64,000 bases of DNA, taken from Sutterella sp047777475 (GTDB taxonomy: Bacteria; Pseudomonadota; Gammaproteobacteria; Burkholderiales; Burkholderiaceae_F). The stretch covers positions 556,156 to 620,155 of the forward strand of contig JBKEET010000001.1 in NCBI GenBank assembly GCA_047777475.1. Reading direction: 5' to 3'. Below are positions 8,047 to 17,431 of the stretch, piece after piece (the stretch's first letter is position 1; each line of letters opens with the position of its first letter). A program made the translations under genes and the position numbers. The notes under the pieces were generated by a model. It saw nothing but the letters and a program-made list of their open reading frames with translations, ran no database searches and was not told where the DNA came from.

Positions 8047-8505
8047 ATGGCTAAATTTACGCAGGTCGCAGCAATCGACCCCGAAACGCATCCCGGCTTT
8101 CGCCGCCTGTTCGACAAGGAAGGCTTCAAGAAGCTTACGGAAGACGGGCTCGATGCGATGCTTGCCGAGGTTGGCATGAAGATGGTGGTTTTTGCCGATG
8201 ATCCGAACAAGATGAAAGAGACGCTTGACATCGTGATCATCGCCCCCGAAATTGCCAAGGCTTTCGGCAATCGGCTCGCCGGCTGCTGGATGTCCGATAC
8301 GAACACCGGACGTGCTTTGGCTTCTCGTTTCGGATTCCGCAGGCTCCCCGCCGTGGCCCTTTTCAAAAACGAAGTGTGTCTCGGTGCCGCTGAAGGGCTG
8401 ATGAACTGGGACGATTACATCAAAACGCTGGCGGAGATCGGCTCGAGGCAGACGGCCCCGAAGCGCACGATCGCCATTCTGGCCGGCAGCAGCAAGGAGA
8501 ATTGA
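8047..8505 (+). CDS. hupG: HupG/HyaE hydrogenase accessory, thioredoxin-like
   Basis: A 152-residue thioredoxin-fold protein of the HyaE/HupG family, which acts as a Tat-proofreading chaperone for the hydrogenase small subunit. The sequence follows the family (MLAEVGMKMVVFADDP, VIIAPEIAKAFG, FGFRRLPAVALFKN) and has no CxxC redox motif, as expected for HyaE. The FRRLPAVALF segment is the equivalent of the thioredoxin cis-proline strand. Its ATG follows the hupF stop directly; the downstream hupH starts three bases after its own stop. Confidence 0.85.
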   Translation: MAKFTQVAAIDPETHPGFRRLFDKEGFKKLTEDGLDAMLAEVGMKMVVFADDPNKMKETLDIVIIAPEIAKAFGNRLAGCWMSDTNTGRALASRFGFRRLPAVALFKNEVCLGAAEGLMNWDDYIKTLAEIGSRQTAPKRTIAILAGSSKEN

Positions 8506-8508
8506 CCG

Positions 8509-9348
8509 ATGAGCTCTCTTACCCTCGAAGGCGCGAGCGCCTGGGCTAAAATTCCGCAGCTTCCGCCCGATGTTGAGCAGGCGGCTGCCGAAGCGCTCAT
8601 TGACTTCTTGAAAGAGGTCCGGAGCGCCGTTGAGAAGGCGATGGACAAAGGCCAGGCCGCTCTTGAAGATCTGCACGAAATTTATGATTTCAAGCGCTTC
8701 AAGCCCGAATGGATGCCTTTTATCCTCGCAACGCTCGGCGTCGGCGAAGTTCGCGTAACGCTGCATAAAGGGCTCGTCAAAATCGAGGAGACGGGCGTTC
8801 CGGCGCTTTGGCGCATGCAGATGGGCGACAACGAGTCTTTTGTTCTCTCACGCATTCCGCTTTGCGTACGCCGCGTGGCGCTCGAAGGCGATGAGGAAAT
8901 CGGCAAGATCGTGAATGCCGGCCCCGATGTTTTTGCGGCGCAGGCTATTCTTGAAGAGCTTCGCAACGGTCTTAAGGACGTTCAGTGGAAGACGCTTCCC
9001 GAAGATCCGGCCTTTATGGTTGAACTTACGCACCAGCCGATGTCGCCCGGCGACAGCCGCGCACTTCTTTCTACGCTCGGCACCGGTGACATTGATGTGG
9101 AGATCCAGGGCTTTGCTAAGACGGAGATCCAGCGCACGCAGGTGAAGGGTCTTTGGCACAGCCGGCTTTATAACAATGCCGGAAAGACGCTGCTCGATGC
9201 CTATGTGACGGCTTATATCCCGCCCGAGGTTGCGGCGCCCTATGAATCGTTCGGCGATGCTAAGGCCAAGTGCACTGATCTCATCGAATGGCTGCAGGGC
9301 GACCTCGACCGCGGAGTCATCGGTAAAAAAGAGGAGAAAGATGCCTGA
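8509..9348 (+). CDS. hupH: HupH/HyaF hydrogenase expression/assembly protein
   Basis: A 279-residue HupH/HyaF homologue required for maturation of the membrane-bound [NiFe]-hydrogenase, possibly in small-subunit cluster assembly. Family features are LATLGVGEVRVTL, VKIEETGVPALWRMQ, the HQPMSPGDSRALLSTLGTGDI block and the C-terminal KGLWHSRLYNNAGKTLLDAYVT, here spread over residues ~65-235. The ATG at 8509 follows hupG by three bases. The end overlaps hupI by eight bases. Confidence 0.88.
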   Translation: MSSLTLEGASAWAKIPQLPPDVEQAAAEALIDFLKEVRSAVEKAMDKGQAALEDLHEIYDFKRFKPEWMPFILATLGVGEVRVTLHKGLVKIEETGVPALWRMQMGDNESFVLSRIPLCVRRVALEGDEEIGKIVNAGPDVFAAQAILEELRNGLKDVQWKTLPEDPAFMVELTHQPMSPGDSRALLSTLGTGDIDVEIQGFAKTEIQRTQVKGLWHSRLYNNAGKTLLDAYVTAYIPPEVAAPYESFGDAKAKCTDLIEWLQGDLDRGVIGKKEEKDA

Positions 9349-9601
9349 CAGTTCACCGAAACTTGTCAACGGGGACGAGATCGAGGAAAAGCTTGATGAA
9401 TACATGCGTTCCCGCATTGGTCCAACGACTAGGATGCAGTGCAAGGTCTGCTGGCACGTTTACGATCCGGCAGAAGGGTCTCCTGAGTGGGGAGTGCCTC
9501 CGGGAACCAGTTTTTTAGACTTGCCGGAAGACTGGACATGTCCGGACTGCGGTCACCCGAAGTCGGCTTTCATTCCAGTAGATGATGATATTCAGCATTA
9601 A
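9341..9601 (+). CDS. hupI: Rubredoxin HupI
   Basis: An 86-residue rubredoxin with four iron-ligating cysteines: Cys34/Cys37 (CKVC) and Cys67/Cys70 (CPDC). The usual YDPAEG and LPEDWTCPDCG motifs surround them. The ~25-residue N-terminal extension is typical of HupI/HoxR rubredoxins, which support hydrogenase assembly under oxygen. The ATG at 9341 has GAGGAGA at 9331-9337 and overlaps hupH, so expression is coupled. It is the last gene of the operon, followed by a strong terminator. Confidence 0.92.
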   Translation: MPDSSPKLVNGDEIEEKLDEYMRSRIGPTTRMQCKVCWHVYDPAEGSPEWGVPPGTSFLDLPEDWTCPDCGHPKSAFIPVDDDIQH

Positions 9602-9610
9602 TCATCATAA

Positions 9611-9656
9611 AAAATTCACCGTATGATAAAATCCGCTAACGGTGAATTTTTTTTTT
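9611..9656 (+). terminator. Terminator of the hup operon
   Basis: AAAATTCACCGT (9611-9622) pairs perfectly with ACGGTGAATTTT (9639-9650), and the T-run continues to 9656. It marks the boundary between the GC-rich core and the AT-rich glycan island. Confidence 0.9.
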
Positions 9657-9663
9657 GAAAGAA

Positions 9664-10614
9664 ATGCCAAAGGTTTCAGTTTTAGTTCCATGCTATAACG
9701 TTGAAAAATACGTAAATGAATGCCTTACAAGTATCCATCAGCAGAGTTTTAAGGATATTGAGGTTATTTGTTTAAATGATGGTTCAAAAGATGGAACTTT
9801 GGAAATTTTAAAGAGCTTTGCAGAACGAGATCCAAGATTTAAAATCGTTGATAAAAATAATTCCGGATACGGGGCTACAATGAATATTGGCCTAAAAATG
9901 GCATCCGGAAAATATATCAGCATTGTAGAATCTGATGATTTTATTGACTCGGAGATGCTGGCTACTCTGTATGAGAAGGCTGATAAATATAATTTAGATA
10001 TATCGAGAGGATGCTACAGCCGATTTATTGATGGGGAAGACAGGTACGATTCCAACCGCTTTACTCCTAAAAATTTTGTCTATACTCCAAGGAAATGCAT
10101 TCAGTCGTTTAGAGAGCCGCCTTCAATTTGGGCAGCTATTTATAAAAAAGATTTTTTATATAAAAATAAAATTTTCTTTTTGGAAACGCCAGGAGCGTCA
10201 TTTCAGGATATATCTTTTTCTTTTAAAACGAATTTAATGGCTGAACGAGCCTTTTGTGTAGCGAACTCGTTTTTGCATTATAGAATTCACTCGAAAAATT
10301 CAGTGAAGAAAAGCTCTAATGCAATGGTCGTTTTTGACGAGTTTAATGAATGTCTAGCTTATGCTGAAGAGCATAAGCTTCTTGATCTTTCTAAACCAAT
10401 TTTATTGGCTTTAGAATATGCTTCTTTTAAATGGAATTATTTTCGCGTAGATCAAGAAAGCGCTAATGCATTTTATAATGCTTGGGTAAAAAGATGGCGA
10501 GAGCTGTATAGAAAAACAAAGAAAATAAATTTTAAAATATTGTTATATTACTATATAATTACAGAAATGCCTTTTGTTTTTGCTAATTATCTAAATTTAA
10601 AAAAGCAAGCTTGA
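9664..10614 (+). CDS. Family-2 glycosyltransferase
   Basis: A 316-residue GT-A fold glycosyltransferase transferring a sugar from a nucleotide-sugar donor to a glycan. The N-terminal half has the GT2 signature: VSVLVPCYNVEKYVNECL, VICLNDGSKDGTLEIL and the metal-binding SIVESDDFID. The C-terminal part (~200-316) is aromatic and lysine-rich. The ATG at 9664 is chosen; a TTG nine bases earlier lies in the T-run of the preceding terminator. It is the first gene of the AT-rich island, with codon use unlike the preceding operon. Acceptor and sugar are unknown. Confidence 0.88.
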   Translation: MPKVSVLVPCYNVEKYVNECLTSIHQQSFKDIEVICLNDGSKDGTLEILKSFAERDPRFKIVDKNNSGYGATMNIGLKMASGKYISIVESDDFIDSEMLATLYEKADKYNLDISRGCYSRFIDGEDRYDSNRFTPKNFVYTPRKCIQSFREPPSIWAAIYKKDFLYKNKIFFLETPGASFQDISFSFKTNLMAERAFCVANSFLHYRIHSKNSVKKSSNAMVVFDEFNECLAYAEEHKLLDLSKPILLALEYASFKWNYFRVDQESANAFYNAWVKRWRELYRKTKKINFKILLYYYIITEMPFVFANYLNLKKQA

Positions 10615-10648
10615 TAAGAGATTTTGAGTTTCCGCTTATTCGACTCAT

Positions 10649-11464
10649 ATGTTTAAAATTTCGATCATTTTGTCGACTTACAACAGACCAGACGCACTGC
10701 GGTTAGTGCTCAATTCTTTGTCATACCAAGATGATAAGAATTTTGAGATTATCGTTGCAGACGATGGTTCAGGGGAATCAACAAAAGCGGAAGTTGATTC
10801 TTTCTCTGGCAATCATCCGTATTTGCACATAAAGCATGTATGGCAGCCAGATACGGGGTTTCGCTTGGCGAGAATTCGTAATTTGGCTGTGCTATCAGCA
10901 ACGGGGGAATACATTGTTTTCCTGGATGGAGATTGTGTGGTTCCGCCGAATTTTGTCAGTAGCCATCGGTTGTTGGCGCAAAAAGGGTGGATGGTTCGCG
11001 GGCATAGGATTCTTGCTAGTGAAAGTTTTACCAGTGATTTGCTGAAAGAAGGTTTAAAACAACAAATAACTTTCTGGAATTTTTCAAATCTTTTTCAACT
11101 CCAAATCAAGAAAAAAATTAATCGTATATCGCCGAGAATAGTCTTCCCTCTTAATTTCTGGAGACTGATGACTCCTAAAAAATGGAGAAAAATTAAGGGC
11201 TGTAATTGGGCAATGTGGAAGAAAGATTATCTTTCTGTAAGAGGCAGTGATGAAAGCTTTGAAGGATGGGGCTCAGAAGATTGTGATGTCGCAGTTAGAT
11301 TGATAAACCGTGGAATAGGAATTAAAGACGGGTTTGGAAAAAGTTACGTTCTTCATTTATGGCATAAACAATCATCCAGAATATCAGAAAAGAAGAACTT
11401 AGCAGTTGTTGAGAAACGTTTCTCAGATAAAATAATGTATCCTACTAAAAGTATGCTTAAATAA
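10649..11464 (+). CDS. Family-2 glycosyltransferase with galactosyltransferase-type C-terminus
   Basis: A 271-residue glycosyltransferase. The N-terminus (ISIILSTYNRPDALRLVL, IIVADDGSGEST) binds the nucleotide sugar, and IVFLDGDCVVP carries the DxD metal motif. The later SFEGWGSEDCDVAVRLINRG block is the glyco_transf_7C motif of galactosyl/N-acetylgalactosaminyltransferases and chondroitin-type polymerases. With Glf and GalE nearby, a galactose-type donor is plausible but not shown. It sits 34 bases after the previous gene on the same strand and is convergent with glf. Confidence 0.85.
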   Translation: MFKISIILSTYNRPDALRLVLNSLSYQDDKNFEIIVADDGSGESTKAEVDSFSGNHPYLHIKHVWQPDTGFRLARIRNLAVLSATGEYIVFLDGDCVVPPNFVSSHRLLAQKGWMVRGHRILASESFTSDLLKEGLKQQITFWNFSNLFQLQIKKKINRISPRIVFPLNFWRLMTPKKWRKIKGCNWAMWKKDYLSVRGSDESFEGWGSEDCDVAVRLINRGIGIKDGFGKSYVLHLWHKQSSRISEKKNLAVVEKRFSDKIMYPTKSMLK

Positions 11465-11506
11465 AAAATGTTGCTAGTTAATTAAACTAGTAGCACTTTT
11501 TAATAT

Positions 11507-12616
11507 TTATTCTTCTAATTCATGATTGGCTAATGCCATAGCTGAAGCTATGACATTTTGCATATCATAATATTTATACTCTGCTAAACGGCCGCCAAAT
11601 AAGAAATTTTTCATTTGATCTGCACGTACTCGATACTGTTGGTAAAGAGAAGAGTTTTTCGCGTCATTGATAGGGTAGTATGCTTCTCTCTCCGGCGTCC
11701 AATTTTGAGGATATTCTCTAGTAATCACAGTATTAGGCTGTGTACCGAATTCAAAGTGCTTGTGTTCAATAATTCTAGTAAAAGGAACATTGCCATCGTT
11801 GTAGTTGACAACTGCATTACCCTGGAAATTGTCTGTATCAAGCACTTCTGTTTCGAAGCGGAGAGACCTATAACCCAGATAACCGAGGTCGTAATGGAAA
11901 AATTCATCAATTTTACCAGTATAGAGGATTTTGTCAGCTAACAGATTAAGTTCATCAGCCGCCGTATTGTAATCAATACCTGTTTTGACCTCGATTCCAT
12001 CGAGTAAACTGTCGATAAGTTTATTGTATCCGCCAATGGGTATACCCTGATATCTGTCATTGAAGTAGTTATTATCAAATCTCAGCCGTACTGGGAGGCG
12101 TTTAATAATAAAAGCTGGTAGCTCTTTAGCGCTTTTACCCCATTGTTTTTCGGTGTATTCTTTGATTAGGATTTCGTAAATATCTTTTCCGACAAGTTTC
12201 AGTGCTTGCTCCTCGAGATTTTGAGGTTCTTTAATTCCGCAAAGTTCAATTTGTTCTGCTAATTTTACTTTTGCTTCAGAGGGTGTTTTAACACCCCAAA
12301 GTTGATAGAAAGTATTCATGTTAAAAGGCAGGTTATATAATTTGCCTTTTGCTATAGCAACGGGAGAATTGATGTAGTTATTAAATTCAACGAATTTGTT
12401 GACAAAATTCCAAATTTTTTTATTGCTTGTATGAAATATATGAGCACCGTATTTATGAACATTGATTCCTTCAATGTTTTCACAGTAAATATTACCTCCT
12501 GTGTGATGTCGCTTTTCTATGACAAGAACTCTCTTACCTTTTGATTTTGCAAGGTTTGCAAAAACACTGCCAAACAGACCGCTGCCTACAATTAGATAGT
12601 CATATGACTTTTTCAT
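11507..12616 (-). CDS. glf: UDP-galactopyranose mutase
   Basis: A 369-residue FAD enzyme interconverting UDP-galactopyranose and UDP-galactofuranose in the cytoplasm. The N-terminal Rossmann motif YLIVGSGLFGSVFA and the mutase signatures VIEKRHHTGGNIY, HKYGAHIFHT, YTEKQWGKS and the C-terminal FGGRLAEYKYYDM are all present; length matches bacterial Glf. Arg and Tyr residues of the active-site flaps appear in the RIIEHKHFEF and REYP segments. It is the only gene on the minus strand between 9.7 and 31.2 kb. Its presence beside galE argues that the island's glycan contains galactofuranose. Confidence 0.95.
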   Translation of the reverse strand: MKKSYDYLIVGSGLFGSVFANLAKSKGKRVLVIEKRHHTGGNIYCENIEGINVHKYGAHIFHTSNKKIWNFVNKFVEFNNYINSPVAIAKGKLYNLPFNMNTFYQLWGVKTPSEAKVKLAEQIELCGIKEPQNLEEQALKLVGKDIYEILIKEYTEKQWGKSAKELPAFIIKRLPVRLRFDNNYFNDRYQGIPIGGYNKLIDSLLDGIEVKTGIDYNTAADELNLLADKILYTGKIDEFFHYDLGYLGYRSLRFETEVLDTDNFQGNAVVNYNDGNVPFTRIIEHKHFEFGTQPNTVITREYPQNWTPEREAYYPINDAKNSSLYQQYRVRADQMKNFLFGGRLAEYKYYDMQNVIASAMALANHELEE

Positions 12617-12731
12617 AAGAATTTCCTAGGTGAGAGTGTTTGCTTTTAAAGTTGACGACTTATAAAATTTTAATTATATCATGCAGTGTTAACTGTAATA
12701 TGTATTCTATAAACAACTTTCGAGGGAAAAA

Positions 12732-13727
12732 ATGAAGGTTCTCCTTACTGGCGGAGCTGGATTTATCGGTTCACATACAGCTGTGACTTTGTTGGAAAAA
12801 AACTATGAAGTTGTCATTTACGACAATCTATGTAACTCAGATGCGTCGGTTATAGATGGCATCTCTAGTATTACAGGCGTTAAACCAACATTTATTCAAG
12901 GAGATATTCGGAATAAAGAGCAGTTGACTTCTGCTTTGGCAGGCGTTGATGCCGTGATCCACTTTGCAGGATTAAAGGCGGTAGGAGAGTCTGTAGATAA
13001 GCCACTTGATTATTTTGATAATAATGTTCACGGATCGTTAGTTTTGTTAGAAGCTATGCGAACCGCAGGAGTAAAGCATATCGTTTTTAGTTCTTCTGCT
13101 ACGGTATATGGGGAAGAAGCAAAGGTTCCTTACGTTGAGAGCACACCCACTGGAAGGGCGACGAACCCTTATGGGCGCACCAAAATTTTTATTGAAGAGA
13201 TCCTTCGTGATTACTGCAAGGCTGATCCAACATTCAGTGCAATATGTTTACGCTATTTCAATCCTATCGGTGCTCATCCCAGCGGATTGATAGGAGAGAA
13301 CCCTAGAGGTATTCCAAATAATCTCTTGCCGTACATTATGAAGGTGGCTATAGGGCAATTACCTTATCTTCGGGTTTTCGGCGGCGATTACCCTACGCCG
13401 GACGGAACGGGAGTACGTGATTACATCCATGTGATGGACTTGGCAGAGGGGCATGCCGTTGCAATTCCTTATGCTATTTCTCATAAAGGTTGGTTAGCGG
13501 TGAATTTGGGCAGTGGTGTTGGCCATAGTGTCTTGGAAGTAGTGCATGCAGTGGAAAAAGTCACAGGAAAGGAGATTCCTTATAAAATCGTGCCGCGGCG
13601 TTCGGGAGATCTCCCCGCCTTTTGGTGTGATCCAGGATTGGCAACTCAACTATTTGGCTGGAGAGCATTGCGTTCTTTGGAAGAGATGTGTAGAGATGCA
13701 TGGCTTTACACTCAGAAGCACCAATGA
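12732..13727 (+). CDS. galE: UDP-glucose 4-epimerase
   Basis: A 331-residue extended-SDR epimerase converting UDP-Glc to UDP-Gal with bound NAD. Visible are the NAD-binding LLTGGAGFIGSH, the IHFAGLKAVGESV segment, catalytic SSSATVYG and YGRTK (Tyr-X3-Lys), and the C-terminal RRSGDLPAFWCDP of GalE. GAGGGA precedes the ATG by six bases. GalE feeds UDP-Gal to the Glf mutase, so the two genes make the UDP-Galf donor for the island. The coding sequence has a base composition between the GC-rich core and the AT-rich glycosyltransferases. Confidence 0.95.
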   Translation: MKVLLTGGAGFIGSHTAVTLLEKNYEVVIYDNLCNSDASVIDGISSITGVKPTFIQGDIRNKEQLTSALAGVDAVIHFAGLKAVGESVDKPLDYFDNNVHGSLVLLEAMRTAGVKHIVFSSSATVYGEEAKVPYVESTPTGRATNPYGRTKIFIEEILRDYCKADPTFSAICLRYFNPIGAHPSGLIGENPRGIPNNLLPYIMKVAIGQLPYLRVFGGDYPTPDGTGVRDYIHVMDLAEGHAVAIPYAISHKGWLAVNLGSGVGHSVLEVVHAVEKVTGKEIPYKIVPRRSGDLPAFWCDPGLATQLFGWRALRSLEEMCRDAWLYTQKHQ

Positions 13728-13800
13728 AGAACATAAGCTTGTTAATACTAAGATTTAGTGATGAGAATGATGGTTAAGGCAAATACCTGGAGATCTCTTT

Positions 13801-15573
13801 ATGTTTGAGGTTTGGAGGAAGTGCGCTGAAAAAGTTGATCCCAATCTCAGGTGGCTGGCTAGCTATCTTCTCCCTTACAAGAGATATATTGCAATATCTA
13901 TAATTTTTATGATTGCTGCTGGCCTAGCTTCATCGTTGATTGCTAAGCTTTTGGGGTCGCTCACTGATATCGGCTTCTACAAGCAGGAGTCTTGGATCAT
14001 TTTGGCAGCTCCTATTGGGTTGATTTTCATTTCTGTGCTGCATGGCGGCAGCATGTTTATGAGTAATTACCTTTTAGGAAAAGTTAGTCAAAAAGTTCTA
14101 CGAAAATTGCGTGCGCAAATCTTTCACCGCATTTTGCGCTGGCCTTCATCAGCCTACCAAGCTAACAGTACTGGGCAGATCAGCTCAAAGTTTGTATTTG
14201 AAGCGAATTTTGCACTTTCGAGTGCTACAAAGTCTTTCATCGTTCTGGTTAGGGATTCTTTTCAGGTAATTGCTCTGACAGGGATGCTAATTTGGCATAA
14301 CGTCTTCCTTGCACTGATAAGTTTGATAATAATACCTTTGATTAGTATTTTATTACGTTATATTTCTTCAAAAATGAAGTCTGTTATGTCTTCGAGTCAG
14401 ACTTCAATAGCAACACTGTTAGTCCAGGTAAAAGAAGTATATGAAGCTCAGCGCCTTATCAAAATCTCTAACACTTATCAGAAAGAGACAGAAAAATTCC
14501 GCAAAACTAACGAAACAATTAAGAATCTTAGTCTAGATATTACAAAATTCAGTGCTTTGGGGGACCCACTTACTCAATTTATCTGTTTTATTGGAGTGGC
14601 AATTGTTCTGACTATCGCCATGATTCAAACGCAAATGGGCTTGTTGACTCTTGGCGATTTCGTGACGTTCTTGGCAGCTTTACTTTTGTTAATGCCCCCT
14701 CTACGACATTTGGCTGGTTTAAATGCCAGTTTGGTTATGATGAAAGTCGCTGCGTCTAGCCTAAAAAGTACGATGGAAAACCCTTTAGAAGAAGATCGAG
14801 GGGAAAAAAACATTAATAAGTGCCTTGGTCAAGTTAGCTTCGAACATGTTTCTTTGCGCTATCCGGGAACAAATGTTGATGCGGTTCATGATTTTAATTT
14901 GCATACTAATCCTGGGGATATTGTGGCGCTGGTTGGGCTTTCAGGTTCAGGAAAAACTTCGTTGGTTAATATGATACCGCGTTTTTGGAATCCCACAGGA
15001 GGACGCATTTTAATAGATGGAATTGACACTCAAGAGCTAAAACTTGAATCTCTAAGAAAGCAAATTGCTATTGTGTCTCAAAATGTATTTCTTTTTGATG
15101 ATACTATCCTAGCTAATATTAAATATGGTAATCCTGATGCCACTGATTTAGACATTGAAAAAGCGGTAGAAGCAGCTGCTCTGACAGATTTTATTTCATT
15201 GTTGCCTCAAGGTTTAGATACATTAGTTGGCGAAGCTGGGGATAGGCTTTCTGGTGGGCAACGTCAACGAATTTCAATTGCAAGAGCGTTATTAAAAAAT
15301 GCTCCTATTCTGATTCTTGATGAGGCTACTAGCGCGCTTGACAGTGTCAGTGAAGCGCAGATAAAAAATGCTTTGAGTAAGTTGATGCAAGGACGGACAA
15401 CTTTTGTAGTAGCTCATCGTTTCTCTACTATTGAAAATGCAAAAATTATTGTTGTAATGGAGAAAGGTATTATAAAGGAGGTTGGAACTAAAAAAGAATT
15501 ACTTGAAAAGGGCGGACTTTTTGCCAAGCTTGCTAAATTACAAAACTTTTCTGAAGCTAAGGCCAGAATATGA
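13801..15573 (+). CDS. MsbA-like ABC exporter (permease-ATPase)
   Basis: A 590-residue half-transporter with an N-terminal six-helix exporter domain (~25-320) and a C-terminal ATPase. Walker A GLSGSGKTS starts at residue 379; the signature LSGGQRQRISIARALL, Walker B ILILDEATSALD and the H-switch VVAHRFST follow. The fold and order match MsbA, which flips lipid-linked saccharides across the inner membrane. In this island it probably exports lipid A/core or a glycolipid intermediate. It overlaps the next, related transporter gene by four bases; together they may form a heterodimer. Confidence 0.88.
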   Translation: MFEVWRKCAEKVDPNLRWLASYLLPYKRYIAISIIFMIAAGLASSLIAKLLGSLTDIGFYKQESWIILAAPIGLIFISVLHGGSMFMSNYLLGKVSQKVLRKLRAQIFHRILRWPSSAYQANSTGQISSKFVFEANFALSSATKSFIVLVRDSFQVIALTGMLIWHNVFLALISLIIIPLISILLRYISSKMKSVMSSSQTSIATLLVQVKEVYEAQRLIKISNTYQKETEKFRKTNETIKNLSLDITKFSALGDPLTQFICFIGVAIVLTIAMIQTQMGLLTLGDFVTFLAALLLLMPPLRHLAGLNASLVMMKVAASSLKSTMENPLEEDRGEKNINKCLGQVSFEHVSLRYPGTNVDAVHDFNLHTNPGDIVALVGLSGSGKTSLVNMIPRFWNPTGGRILIDGIDTQELKLESLRKQIAIVSQNVFLFDDTILANIKYGNPDATDLDIEKAVEAAALTDFISLLPQGLDTLVGEAGDRLSGGQRQRISIARALLKNAPILILDEATSALDSVSEAQIKNALSKLMQGRTTFVVAHRFSTIENAKIIVVMEKGIIKEVGTKKELLEKGGLFAKLAKLQNFSEAKARI

Positions 15574-17320
15574 ACGCTCTAATAAAACGAATTGATCCAG
15601 CCTTAATTCGACTTTATCGCTATTTAGCGCCCTATAAATGGAAATTGTTATTAGCGAGCATTTTTCTGTTTGGAAGTGCTAGTACATCATCACTTACGGC
15701 TACTTTGCTTGGAAAACTTACAGATCTTGGCTTTTATCAAGGAGAAAAATGGGTTATTTATGCAGCACCTGTCGCCTTGCTCGGGGTGTCTTTGCTATTT
15801 GCTGTTTGTTCTGTCTGTAGCAGTTATGTTATGACTGACATAAGCCAATCTGTATTGGTCACAATCCGTGAAGAAATGTTTAAAAGCATTTTGCGATGGC
15901 CCAATCAGGAATATCAGGATCATACAACAGGGCTAGTAAGTTCTAAGTTTGTAAATGAAGCAGCAATGGCTTTGGGGGGAGCAACCCAATCTTTAAGTAC
16001 ATTGGTTCGAGATTCAATCCAAGTCGTTGCATTACTGTGCGTACTTTTTTATTACAACTGGCAACTCACGTTAGTAACCTTTCTGATTGGACCCGGTCTG
16101 GTTTTTATTTTACGAAAAATTTCAAGGCGAGTTCGCATTATCGTAAAAGAAAATCAGGAAACGCTCGGACAAATGATTTCTCGAGTACAGGAAACTTACG
16201 AGGCTGAGAAGTTAGTCAAAATCAGTAATACGTATGATTTTGAGGATCAGCGTTTCGATAGAGTAAGCGGAAAAATTGAAAAATTAACACTTAAAAATAT
16301 CAAAATGTCTAGCATTAGTACGCCGGCTACTCAATTATTAACTATGGTAGCGATTGGATTTGTTGTAGCAGTGGCGTTAGTGCAGGCACAAAAAGGTTTA
16401 CTGACAATTGGTGAATTCATCACGTTTCTGTCGGCAATGCTCTTGATGAAAGCTCCCATTCAGCACTTGGCTGGACTTAATGCAACGTTTGCAAATATTT
16501 CTGTAGCAGCAAAAAGTATATTTGAGATACTTGATACTTTACCAGAAAAGACGATGGTAAAAAATAATAAAACATGCGAGAGGTGATTTTGAATTTGAGC
16601 ATGTATTTTTACGGTATCCAGGCCAAACAGAAGATGCTCTGAAAGATATTAACTTTAATGTAAAAAGTGGTGAGCATATAGCATTAGTAGGGTTGTCAGG
16701 CTCTGGAAAAACCTCTTTAGTTAATCTTATACCCCGTTATTGGGAATTAACTTCAGGCAGTATTCGTTTGGATGGCATCGATATTCGCGATTTGAAATTG
16801 GAGAGTTTGAGAAAACAAATAGCAGTGGTTTCACAGGAAATTGTACTTTTTGACGATACGATTCGAGCGAATATAGTATATGGTTGCGAAAGTGTAACTG
16901 ATGGGAAATTGCAAGAAGCTATTCGCGGAGCGGCTCTAGATGAATTTATTGCGGCTTTGCCAAGGGGCCTTGATACCTCAGTAGGAGAAGCAGGAAATTT
17001 GCTATCAGGAGGGCAAAAGCAACGATTGTCAATTGCAAGGGCTCTTTTGAAAGATGCGCCTGGTACTTATTCTAGATGAAGCTACCAGTGCTCTTGATAG
17101 TAAAAATGAATTATTAGTGAAAGAAGCATTGAAGAAGCTAACGCATGGAAAGACGACTTTTACAGTTGCGCATCGGTTATCGACTATAGAAGATGCAGAT
17201 AAGATTATAGTAATTGACAAAGGTGAAATAAAAGAAATAGGAACTCATGAGGAATTGCTGCAAAACAAAGATGGCATATATAGAAAACTGAGTCTGCTTC
17301 AGGGCTTGAATGCTAAATAA
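15570..17320 (+). pseudogene. Second MsbA-like ABC exporter, two frameshifts
   Basis: This is the paralogue of the preceding transporter; it starts at 15570 in an ATGA overlap. The membrane domain reads through to about residue 335, then the frame fails near 16575: a one-base gain moves it to the frame reading GDFEFEHVFLRYPG. The ATPase continues with GLSGSGKTS and LSGGQKQRLSIARALL until a second one-base gain near 17058 (GCGCCTGGTACTT), after which LILDEATSALD and VAHRLST follow to 17320. Corrected, the protein would be about 580 residues with all ABC motifs. The product as sequenced would lack an ATPase domain. Either a decaying partner of the first exporter or two sequencing indels. Confidence 0.85.
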
Positions 17321-17431
17321 ATATAAAAATTATTAAAATTTATTTATGGAAGTAGCAAAGCTAAAATCAACAAATAAAATATCTATATTTTATACTGCTA
17401 AAATTACAGTAGATAAGTAGGTTATAGTATT

